A DNA stretch of 64,000 bases from Yersinia bercovieri ATCC 43970. GTDB taxonomy: Bacteria; Pseudomonadota; Gammaproteobacteria; Enterobacterales; Enterobacteriaceae. The stretch is from the NCBI RefSeq assembly GCF_013282745.1, contig NZ_CP054044.1, forward strand, positions 558,001 through 622,000, in the 5' to 3' direction. Positions 51,506 through 60,400 of the stretch are shown here, one piece after another. Made by a program: the position numbers and the translations under genes. How positions within the stretch are numbered: the stretch's first letter is position 1; every line of letters starts with the position of its first letter. The notes beneath the pieces were generated by a model. The model saw nothing but the letters and a program-made list of their open reading frames with translations, ran no database searches and was not told the origin of the DNA.

Positions 51506-53743
51506 CTACTTAAGTCCTGCAGCTCTTTCCTTCCAATAGTTAGAACGCCATTTATTAAACTCAGCACGGTTAATGCCAGAAGGAATACTGTTATCGTTGA
51601 TATGGATAACTTCATGATTTTCCTTATGGAAAGATTGAGTGGCTTCAGCAATTGGCCCATCTTGTCGTTGCAACATATGATGGAGATTCACAGGGTTACC
51701 ATCAGTACCTATTGGTGCCCTACCTGCATCCATTAGCTGGAGATTTGTTTTTCCAGACTTTGGATCCACATAGTGAGGATCGAACAAATCATGCCGCTGA
51801 TAGACCTTATTACCATTAAATTGTATTGGTTCATCAGACCAATATTTTCTTTCCTGGCCGAAGTACTTGGCGCTACTAACTTCATCGCTGGCCTTATTGA
51901 GTAATTTCGACGCTTCAGCAATATCACCTTTTTTCAGTGCTGTCTCTGCTGCCTTGATCGCTTTACCCGCGACATCACCTGCACCTGGAATAAACCCTAT
52001 CACGGCAATCAGGTAATCCAGCGTACTCTGGGCTTCCGCAATGCTCTTGATATCACCGATGATGGGAACGAAGTCTATCCCAAAACCGGCGGCACCTTTC
52101 AGCAATTCGTCGCTATTGGCCTGCATTTTGGCTGAACACGCATCGGCACTTATTCCCGCACAATTCTGAGCTTTGAATTCCTCCACCGCTGCTTCGATTT
52201 GCTTTTGTGCATTCTGGTATTTCTCGGCCTGCGATACACCAGAGACTTTCTGATCAACGATCTCACCCAGCGCATTATTCTCCACCGCATTCTTCCCTGT
52301 CTGTGCACCGGCAACCGTATCAGCGGTACTATCACCGGTCAAGCCACCGGCCAGTCCGGCCGCCAGTGTCGCCAACGCGCTGACCGTCTGCTTCTGATCT
52401 TCGGAGAGATTATCCTTGTCCCAGCCCATTGCCGCGATAATCGTCGGGGCCATTAACTCGGCAGTGACCGCGCCAGCCGCACCCGCCAGCGCACTGTTGC
52501 CACTGGCATAGGCGGTGACTGCACCCAATACGGCGTGCGCCATGGCGTTGGCTGCCTGATTATCTCCGGTGCTTTTCTTAATCACTTCAGCAAGATACGG
52601 TGCTGAGGCTCCCGCCAGTGCCTGCGCCATATTTCCTCCGGCCAAGCCCTGTATGGCTGCTGTCGCGGCCTGAAGCCCTTGTTGCAGTGCGCTACCGGTG
52701 CCGTATTTCTGCATTTCGGCTTTGTATTCTTTTGTCTCACGCAAGGCTTCCGCATCGCCTTTCAACTCAGGATGGCGTTTCAAAGCCTCCTCAAGCCCGA
52801 GGATATCCCCCTGCGTGCGCGCAATATCCATCGCCTGCGCACCAATTTCTCCTATCAGCTGCGCCGCCTTCAGCCGGTTTTGCTCTTTCTCTTTATCAAA
52901 TATTGGCCCGATGCTGCCATTGGCGTTGTCGGTATCCCGGCTCAGGTCATCGACACTCTGCTGCTGTTTATCGGTATCACGGATGGTGATGTTGCCCTCA
53001 GATACCGCCGCCTGAGTGGTGCCTTCCGCATGACCGCTCCCTCCCAGTCCTGACAGCGCTACACTGCCCAGATTGCTCAGCAGGTCAGACCCCACCGGGC
53101 CGCCTGAACTCAGGCTGCCGCCCTGATGCTCGGCCTTGAAATCGGCTTTATTTTCAATATTACTGAAGCCCAGCGTGCCGGTGTCGAGGCTGTTTTTACT
53201 CTTGTCCGCGGTGCTGGCAATCACCGCGCCATCCAGCTGGGTATGCTCGCCGACGGTGATATCAAAGCCACCTTTACCGGCGTAGATACCGCTCTGCTCC
53301 TGCACCGAATCATAATTGCTGTGCAGTTTGTCGCGACTCATGCTCAGGTTGGCCGAGCCGCCACTGCCCACCACCGCGACACTGACGCCGCCGCTGATAC
53401 TGCTCTGTTTCGAGTCATAATTATCACTGTCCTGCTGGCTTTGCAGTAACAGGTCACGGCCGACATTCACCTTGACGGTTTCACCGCTGGCTTGCGCGCC
53501 TATCAGCGAAGTATCACGCCCGCTGCTGATCGACAGTGTGCCGCCTGTGTCAATCTGGGTTTCACTCCAGAAGGTGCCGTCGCCGTGCTCTTTTCCCTGC
53601 CCCTTGTTGGCGTTGGCAAAGATGCTCAGGCCACCGCCGGAGCTGCCGAACCCCAGACTGACGCCAATGTTGCCGCCACTGCTGCTGTTACTGCCGTCGG
53701 TTTTTTGGGTATTGGCGGCACCGAGTAGTAGCAAGTCACGGGC
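51506..53743 (-). CDS. Orphan CdiA-CT module: LHH nuclease (5'-truncated)
   Basis: About 745 codons. FHA-2 repeats and pretoxin region lead to VENN (52285-52274), then a CT with a PT-TG-like hydrophobic segment (GFGIDFVPIIGDIKSIAEAQ, VIGFIPGAGDVAGKAIKAA) and a C-terminal HNH/ENDO VII LHH nuclease domain (NLHHMLQRQDGPIAEATQSFH, HEVIHINDNSIPSGINR). The frame extends to 53827 only through antisense of a SymE-like fragment; no signal peptide or N-terminal CdiA is present. It needs recombination into a full cdiA to be delivered. The immunity gene follows. Confidence 0.85.
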   Translation of the reverse strand, partial: ARDLLLLGAANTQKTDGSNSSSGGNIGVSLGFGSSGGGLSIFANANKGQGKEHGDGTFWSETQIDTGGTLSISSGRDTSLIGAQASGETVKVNVGRDLLLQSQQDSDNYDSKQSSISGGVSVAVVGSGGSANLSMSRDKLHSNYDSVQEQSGIYAGKGGFDITVGEHTQLDGAVIASTADKSKNSLDTGTLGFSNIENKADFKAEHQGGSLSSGGPVGSDLLSNLGSVALSGLGGSGHAEGTTQAAVSEGNITIRDTDKQQQSVDDLSRDTDNANGSIGPIFDKEKEQNRLKAAQLIGEIGAQAMDIARTQGDILGLEEALKRHPELKGDAEALRETKEYKAEMQKYGTGSALQQGLQAATAAIQGLAGGNMAQALAGASAPYLAEVIKKSTGDNQAANAMAHAVLGAVTAYASGNSALAGAAGAVTAELMAPTIIAAMGWDKDNLSEDQKQTVSALATLAAGLAGGLTGDSTADTVAGAQTGKNAVENNALGEIVDQKVSGVSQAEKYQNAQKQIEAAVEEFKAQNCAGISADACSAKMQANSDELLKGAAGFGIDFVPIIGDIKSIAEAQSTLDYLIAVIGFIPGAGDVAGKAIKAAETALKKGDIAEASKLLNKASDEVSSAKYFGQERKYWSDEPIQFNGNKVYQRHDLFDPHYVDPKSGKTNLQLMDAGRAPIGTDGNPVNLHHMLQRQDGPIAEATQSFHKENHEVIHINDNSIPSGINRAEFNKWRSNYWKERAAGLK
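52275..53743 (-). repeat. 1.47-kb direct repeat, left copy
   Basis: Near-identical to 55268-56736 at a constant offset of 2,993 bp. It covers FHA-2, the pretoxin region and VENN of the LHH and TNT modules. The repeat ends at VENN on the toxin side, where the two modules become unrelated. Confidence 0.85.
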
Positions 53744-53896
53744 GGCTACTCGGTGGTACGGGAGAACGGCGAGTTGATTATTGGTGGGGATAGGCTCACC
53801 GAGTCCGGTATCAATGACGCCGAACAACTGGAAGTCAGCGCCGCGCTTGGTGTTATTCGGTTGCAGCGGTGGGAAGTGGACGTTTTCAGGGCTTAG
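53744..53896 (+). pseudogene. SymE-like fragment D
   Basis: Encodes YSVVRENGELIIGGDRLTES, GINDAEQLEVSAALGVIRLQR and a C-terminal WEVDVFRA, stopping at TAG 53894-53896. The first half of the gene is replaced by cdiA DNA. The same join is seen at fragment C. Confidence 0.65.
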
Positions 53897-53906
53897 ATAT
53901 ACGAAC

Positions 53907-53931
53907 CCCGGCCAGTTGGCCGGGATTTTGT
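53907..53931. terminator. Terminator hairpin after SymE fragment D / Imm63 gene
   Basis: CCCGGCC (53907-53913), AGTT, GGCCGGG (53918-53924), then ATTTTG on the plus strand. It lies between two convergent genes. The loop and stem resemble the terminators in the RNase A modules. Confidence 0.7.
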
Positions 53932-54350
53932 TACTTTAATTTAAGAGTATCTGTATACGGATTTTTAGTGAGGATATCATCAATTTCATGCTGAGCCTTT
54001 AATCTCCACTCGTCACTAATACTCCCCATAAGATCAAGTGCTTTATTAAATGCAATTTGCCGTCCATCTCTGTTCTCAACACGATTTTCCAGTTCATATT
54101 GAAAGGCAACCTTATAAATAAAGTCAGACATAATCCAATAAAACAGCTCATCTTTTGAACTCGTTGTTTTTCTAAAAAACTCCACCCCTCTCTCTGCATA
54201 TATATAATTGTACAACCCACCATCATAGGAAATATGTGGCCTACCATCACCAGGTGATGATGAGAAAATGTGCAAATCACTTTCAGGAATCCCCACACTC
54301 TTCCCTAGGTCGTTGACTTTTTTTTGTATCTCAGAAAAAGAGAGCAACAT
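53931..54350 (-). CDS. Imm63-family immunity protein
   Basis: 139 aa with Imm63 features: DGRPHISYDGGLYNYIYAERGVEFFR, SSKDELFYWIMSDFIYKVAFQYEL, NRDGRQIAFNKALDLMGSIS and KNPYTD at the end. It starts 1 nt after the stop of the TNT module and should protect against that toxin. Confidence 0.75.
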   Translation of the reverse strand: MLLSFSEIQKKVNDLGKSVGIPESDLHIFSSSPGDGRPHISYDGGLYNYIYAERGVEFFRKTTSSKDELFYWIMSDFIYKVAFQYELENRVENRDGRQIAFNKALDLMGSISDEWRLKAQHEIDDILTKNPYTDTLKLK

Positions 54351-54351
54351 A

Positions 54352-56953
54352 TTACTTTATCTCCCGTAGATATCCATTTTTCACCAGCCAGTCAACATTC
54401 ACTCGCTCTTGCATATTAGGTAATATTTGGACACCTCCACCTGGCTGACCAAAAGCAGGAGCAATTTCTCCTTGTATAGTAGGCAAGGGTTTTATTACCT
54501 CATACTCATAATATTTTTCAGCTTTAGCGCCCGGCGCAAGGGCACGTTGTTCGTAAGGTGTCCCTTTCGGTGCAAGGAAAGAACCATTGGGCTCTCCATA
54601 TCTATCCAAACGAGCACCTACTGGGATTGTAGTTTTGACAGGATCACCTTCAAACCCCAAATTCTTAGGCCAATCCCATCCCCCATTAGCATTCTTGAAT
54701 TGGTCATAGTAAGAATACCCGCCTGCCTCAACATCGGTAATAGCACTTGAACTGTTAGGGTTACCAGATGGTGTTTTAAGGTTTGGTGAGTCAATTTTGC
54801 CAACCACTTTCGCTGCAATTTTCTCTGTGAGTGCTGTACCCACTTTTGCAACACTAACGCCACCTGCAACAGTACCAATCAGCTCAGACACAAGTTTACC
54901 GGCTTCAACTCCAGCATTGTACGCACCACTTGCGCCAGCTTTCTGATACTCAGACTCCATCAGGTTGATGCGATCAATGTAGCTTTGCCTAACCGCATCT
55001 GACATGGTGCTAAAGATGTCATCGCTCGCTATCAGTTGCTTGATTGCATCATAAGTCGCAGCAGGATCACTGATGGATTTCGATAAACTTTCGACTGAGT
55101 CGTAAAGCCCTTGAGGAACACCAACCAGCATGCCTGCACTGTAGGCGGTATCTTGCCCCAGACTGATAGCATCCCATTTAGCACCCACTTGCAATTGGCA
55201 GGACACACTACCTTTACAAGTATTAAACTCTTTATCACTATCTGAGCGCTGTTGATTGCTCAGATAGTTATTCTCCACCGCATTCTTCCCTGTCTGTGCA
55301 CCGGCAACCGTATCAGCGGTACTATCACCGGTCAAGCCACCGGCCAGTCCGGCCGCCAGTGTCGCCAACGCGCTGACCGTCTGCTTCTGATCTTCGGAGA
55401 GATTATCCTTGTCCCAGCCCATTGCCGCGATAATCGTCGGGGCCATTAACTCGGCAGTGACCGCGCCAGCCGCACCCGCCAGCGCACTGTTGCCACTGGC
55501 ATAGGCGGTGACTGCACCCAATACGGCGTGCGCCATGGCGTTGGCTGCCTGATTATCTCCGGTGCTTTTCTTAATCACTTCAGCAAGATACGGTGCTGAG
55601 GCTCCCGCCAGTGCCTGCGCCATATTTCCTCCGGCCAAGCCCTGTATGGCTGCTGTCGCGGCCTGAAGCCCTTGTTGCAGTGCGCTACCGGTGCCGTATT
55701 TCTGCATTTCGGCTTTGTATTCTTTTGTCTCACGCAAGGCTTCCGCATCGCCTTTCAACTCAGGATGGCGTTTCAAAGCCTCCTCAAGCCCGAGGATATC
55801 CCCCTGCGTGCGCGCAATATCCATCGCCTGCGCACCAATTTCTCCTATCAGCTGCGCCGCCTTCAGCCGGTTTTGCTCTTTCTCTTTATCAAATATTGGC
55901 CCGATGCTGCCATTGGCGTTGTCGGTATCCCGGCTCAGGTCATCGACACTCTGCTGCTGTTTATCGGTATCACGGATGGTGATGTTGCCCTCAGATACCG
56001 CCGCCTGAGTGGTGCCTTCCGCATGACCGCTCCCTCCCAGTCCTGACAGCGCTACACTGCCCAGATTGCTCAGCAGGTCAGACCCCACCGGGCCGCCTGA
56101 ACTCAGGCTGCCGCCCTGATGCTCGGCCTTGAAATCGGCTTTATTTTCAATATTACTGAAGCCCAATGTGCCGGTGTCGAGGCTGTTTTTACTCTTGTCT
56201 GCGGTGCTGGCAATCACCGCGCCATCAAGCTGGGTATGCTCGCCGACGGTGATATCAAAGCCACCTTTACCGGCGTAGATACCACTCTGCTCCTGCACCG
56301 AGTCATAATTGCTGTGCAGTTTGTCGCGACTCATGCTCAGGTTGGCAGAGCCGCCACTGCCCACCACCGCGACACTGACGCCGCCGCTGATACTGCTCTG
56401 TTTCGAGTCATAATTATCGCTGTCCTGCTGGCTTTGCAGCAGCAGGTCGCGGCCGACATCCACCTTGACGGTTTCCCCGCTCGCCTGCGCGCCAATCAGC
56501 GCCGTATCACGCCCGCTGCTGAGCGACAGTGTGCCGCCACTGTCGAGCTGAGTTTCACTCCAGAAGGTGCCGTCGCCGTGCTCTTTTCCCTGCCCCTTGT
56601 TGGCATTGGCAAAGATGCTCAGGCCACCGCCGGAGCTGCCGAACCCCAGACTGACGCCAATGTTGCCGCCGCTGCTGCTGTTGCTGCCGTCGGTTTTTTG
56701 GGTATTGGCGGCACCCAGTAGCAGTAAATCGCGTGCGGCATCCAGGGTGGTATCGCCGCCAGCTTTAAGCTGGCTGCCCGCAATCAGGATATCGCCGCTG
56801 CTCGCCGCGCCGCCCTGTCCGGTCGCATTGATGGTCAGGTTGTTGCCCGCCGTCACTGTCGAGCCGCTGACACTGGTCTGTTCCTGATGTTGCTGCGAGG
56901 CCGATTTTTGTGAGCCTAATGAGGCGCTGACGCCAAACATGCTGGCAGTATCA
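54352..56953 (-). CDS. Orphan CdiA-CT module: TNT NAD-glycohydrolase (5'-truncated)
   Basis: About 865 codons from ASMFGVSASLGSQKS in FHA-2, through pretoxin and VENN (55278-55267), a CT entry region (VENNYLSNQQRSDSDKEFNT ... GVSVAKVGTALTEKI) and a C-terminal TNT domain: WDWPKNLGFEGDP, ARLDRYGEPNGSFLAPKGTP, YEQRALAPGAKAEKYYEYEV and AFGQPGGGVQIL with the conserved Gln. TNT toxins hydrolyse NAD+. The frame to 57006 enters antisense of SymE fragment E, so no real start exists. The immunity gene is Imm63. Confidence 0.85.
55268..56736 (-). repeat. 1.47-kb direct repeat, right copy
   Basis: Pairs with 52275-53743. The two copies encode the same alternative pretoxin region (DILGLEEALKRHPELKGDAE ... 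YGTGSALQQGLQAATAAIQG), which differs from the one in the main cdiA (AIVATKAAKKQQNDPDAQAA). So the modules came from a different cdiA than the resident one. Confidence 0.85.
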
Positions 56954-57036
56954 CTGATGCCGAACAACTGGAGGTGACCGCTGCTCCCGGTGTTATTCGG
57001 TTGCAACGGTTGGGAGTTGGAGGATTTGAGGCTTAG
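56949..57036 (+). pseudogene. SymE-like fragment E
   Basis: Encodes ITDAEQLEVTAAPGVIRLQR with a divergent tail and stop at TAG 57034-57036, only the last about 28 codons. It joins the cdiA fragment at a short shared GTATCAC, and a terminator hairpin follows at 57043-57068. Confidence 0.6.
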
Positions 57037-57042
57037 GTGTAA

Positions 57043-57068
57043 AAATCCCGCCGTGAAGGGCGGGATTT
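57043..57068 (+). terminator. Terminator after SymE fragment E
   Basis: AAATCCCGCC (57043-57052) and GGCGGGATTT (57059-57068) form a perfect 10-bp stem with a 6-nt loop. The A/T ends allow function in both directions. Confidence 0.75.
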
Positions 57069-57082
57069 CAATTGTCAGATTG

Positions 57083-57131
57083 CTATGCGCCTGTTAGGGC
57101 GCGGCAGGTAACAAAGCCTTATAGGCGCATA
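57083..57131. repeat. Spaced 9-bp inverted repeat between terminators
   Basis: TATGCGCCT and AGGCGCATA bound about 31 nt of GC-richer DNA (GTTAGGGCGCGGCAGG). It lies between the terminator of the SymE fragment and that of the cdiA-cdiI unit. It has the look of a small dispersed intergenic element, but I cannot identify one. Confidence 0.4.
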
Positions 57132-57132
57132 T

Positions 57133-57155
57133 GAAAAAACCCCGGCTATGCCGGG
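57133..57155 (-). terminator. Rho-independent terminator of cdiA-cdiI
   Basis: On the minus strand, CCCGGC-ATA-GCCGGG is followed by GTTTTTT. It sits 16 nt after the immunity gene stop and ends the live CDI transcript before the orphan array. Confidence 0.85.
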
Positions 57156-57170
57156 AGATATTTATTACTA

Positions 57171-57437
57171 TCAAATATAATTAACTATGAGTTTATTTAT
57201 TTCATCTCGTAGCTGATCATCATTAAACTCATACTCCTCACGATCTTCATCTGGGTTATACATATCAGCCAGACAAAATATACTTGATAAACACTCACTT
57301 ATCTTCGCATCATAGTTAAGTATATTTTTGTTATCTCTTTCTATACGCCAAAGCTCTATATATGCTTCTGAAAATACTGTTGCTGACAATCTTTCAGCAA
57401 CAAAAGATCTAGCAAAGTCCAAAAGTAAGTAATTCAT
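57171..57437 (-). CDS. cdiI: Colicin D-type immunity protein CdiI
   Basis: 88 aa, acidic and helical, aligning with the colicin D immunity family: LDFARSFVAERLSATVFSEAYIELW, then SECLSSIFCLADMYNPDEDR and EEYEFNDDQLRDEINKLI. Its ATG overlaps the cdiA stop (ATGA). It should bind the positively charged tRNase active site of the adjacent CT and protect the producer. Confidence 0.85.
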   Translation of the reverse strand: MNYLLLDFARSFVAERLSATVFSEAYIELWRIERDNKNILNYDAKISECLSSIFCLADMYNPDEDREEYEFNDDQLRDEINKLIVNYI

Positions 57438-60400
57438 CTTAAAACCCCATTTTTCATAAAGTTATCATATTGTGGTGTCCCAGGAATGACTTTAAAACCT
57501 GTAATAAATTCACCTGTTTTATCAATAATAACTGCGTTATTTGTAGTAGGGTTAAAAAATACTTTAGAGTCTTTCACAAAACCATAAGTACCCTTTTCAA
57601 AGGTAGTAGTATCATCCATATGATTTTTAATTGCAGTCTCATACTGCTTAAGTGTTTCAGAGTTTTTCTTTGTGGTAACAACATCAAAATCAACTGCATG
57701 TTTGAATTTTTTATCTAACTGTTTGGTGCTGAAAACGATGCTATCAGAGGCAATTACAGCGCCAACATCAGGCAATTTCTTACCCGGCAGGAAAAGGCCT
57801 GCCAGCATTCCGCCTGTTGCTTCAAGAGCAAGCTGGTTACCTTGAGCCGCTTCTTTCACCTGTCCTGCAACCGCTGACCAGGTTTCACTCTTCATCAGGG
57901 CTTTCAGCGTATCTGCCGCAGCCTGATTTTTACCCGCCAGATCGTTTAATGCCTGAGTGCAGTAACTGTCTCCCATGGCACATGAGGTGAGCGCCATCGC
58001 TGCATCAGCGCCGTAATCTGCTCCGCCTAATATCGCATCACCTGTGTCAGCCGTCGCATTAATTATACTGTTAACGATAGCGGAGAGTGTGCCTTCACCC
58101 AGTTTGTCTCTTACCTGATCTTTCAGGTTGCTCGTAACCTGCTTAACAGACTCACGGGCTTGATCTCCACTCAGGGAGTTATTCTCCACCACCGTTTTAC
58201 CGGTCTGCGCCCCTGCTACTGTATCCGCTGTACTGTCACCAATCAATCCACCCGCCAATCCTGCCGCCAGTGTCGCCAGCGCCGAGACCGTTTGTTTTTC
58301 CGTTTCGCTCAATTCGCTAACCGGCTTGCCGTAAGCATTTATTGCAATCATGCCTATCAGTTCGCCTGTCACCGCGCCACCCGCACCAACCAGCGCGTTA
58401 TTACCCTGTGCCGCTGCCAGTGCGGCATTAACCGCCGCATGTGCCAGTGTGCGCGATACCGGATCATCAGGCAGGGTATCGGCGATAAGTTTAGTGATAT
58501 ACGGTGCAGCACCCCCCGCCAGTGCCGCCGCCATATTGCCGCCAGACAGCCCCTGTACCGCCGCCGTCGCTGCCTGTAAGGCGCGTTGTACCGAGCCTCC
58601 TGTTCCGAACCCGGAATCATTCAGCGCCTGATTGTATGCCGTGTCATACGCCTGTTTCCGGATGGCGTCTGCTGTTACCGGCTTGCCTTCTCTCTCCAGT
58701 TTCGCTTTCGCCGCCGCCTGTGCATCCGGGTCGTTCTGTTGCTTTTTCGCCGCCTTGGTCGCCACTATCGCGCCCTGTGTGCGCGCAATATCCATCGCCT
58801 GCGCACCAATTTCTCCTATCAGCTGCGCCGCCTTCAGCCGATTTTGCTCTTTCTCTTTATCAAATATCGGCCCGATGCTGCCGTTAGCATTGTCAGTGTC
58901 GCGGCTCAGCTCATCAACACTCTGCTGCTGTTTATCGGTATCACGGATGGTGATGTTGCCCTCAGATACCGCCGCCTGAGTGGTGCCTTCCGCATGACCG
59001 CTCCCTCCCAGCCCTGACAGCGCCACACTGCCCAGATTGCTCAGCAGGTCAGACCCCACCGGGCCGCCTGAACTCAGGCTGCCACCCTGATGCTCGGCCT
59101 TGAAATCGGCTTTATTTTCAATATTACTGAAGCCCAATGTGCCGGTGTCGAGGCTGTTTTTACTCTTGTCTGCGGTGCTGGCAATCACCGCGCCATCAAG
59201 CTGGGTATGCTCGCCGACGGTGATATCAAAGCCACCTTTACCGGCGTAGATACCGCTCTGCTCCTGCACCGAGTCATAATTGCTGTGCAGTTTGTCGCGA
59301 CTCATGCTCAGGTTGGCAGAGCCACCGCCGCCGACCACCGCCATGCTGACACCGCCGCTGGTGCTGGTCTGCTTCGCATCATAATTATCGCTGTCCTGCT
59401 GGCTTTGCAGTAACAGGTCACGGCCGACATCCACCTTGACGGTTTCACCGCTGGCTTGCGCGCCTATCAGCGAAGTATCACGCCCGCTGCTGAGCGACAG
59501 CGTGCCGCCACTGTCGAGCTGGGTTTCACTCCAGAAGGTGCCGTCGCCGTGCTCTTTTCCCTGCCCCTTGTTGGCGTTGGCAAAGATGCTCAGGCCACCG
59601 CCGGAGCTGCCGAACCCCAGACTGACGCCAATGTTGCCGCCGCTGCTGCTGTTGCTGCCGTCGGTTTTCTGGGTATTGGCGGCACCGAGTAGCAGTAAAT
59701 CTCGTGCGGCATCCAGGGTGGTGTCGCCGCCGGCTTTAAGCTGGCTGCCTTGCACCACAATATCGCCGCTGTTCGCCGAGTTCCCCTCACCGGTGGCCGT
59801 CACGCTCAGGTTGTTACCCGCCGTCACTGTCGATCCGCTGACACTGGTCTGTTCCTGATGTTGCTGCGAGGCCGATTTTTGTGAGCCTAATGAGGCACTG
59901 ACGCCGAACATGCTGGCAGTATCGCCCCCTTGCGCCTGCACCAGTTGGCCTGCTTGTACTGCCTGCACCCCCGATAGCGCTGCTTTGGTGCCCTGCAAGG
60001 CGGCCAGTCGCCCGTCGGTCTCTTTGGTGACTTGCTGCGCAGTGGTGACCGCACTGTTGACGGCACTGCCGACCGGGCCGGACAGCGCCACCGTTAATCC
60101 GCTCTGTTTGCTCTCGGTGGTGTGCTGTTGTGACAGACTGTTCTCTGCGGCGATGATCGCCACATCCGCACCTTTCAGGGCGATGTCTTTGCCCGCGATC
60201 ACCTCGCTGCCGTGGAGGGTTAACTGATCGCCGGCCTCAAGAGTGACATTGCCCCCCAGACTGCCCACCGTGCTGCCGATATTCGTTAGGGTTTGCGCCT
60301 GATCGGTGGTTTTTTGACGGTTACTGCCCACCGTAACACCAATGCCGCCGGTGCTCATCAGGCCGGATTTTTTCTTCTCATACAGGTGAGATTCGCTCTC

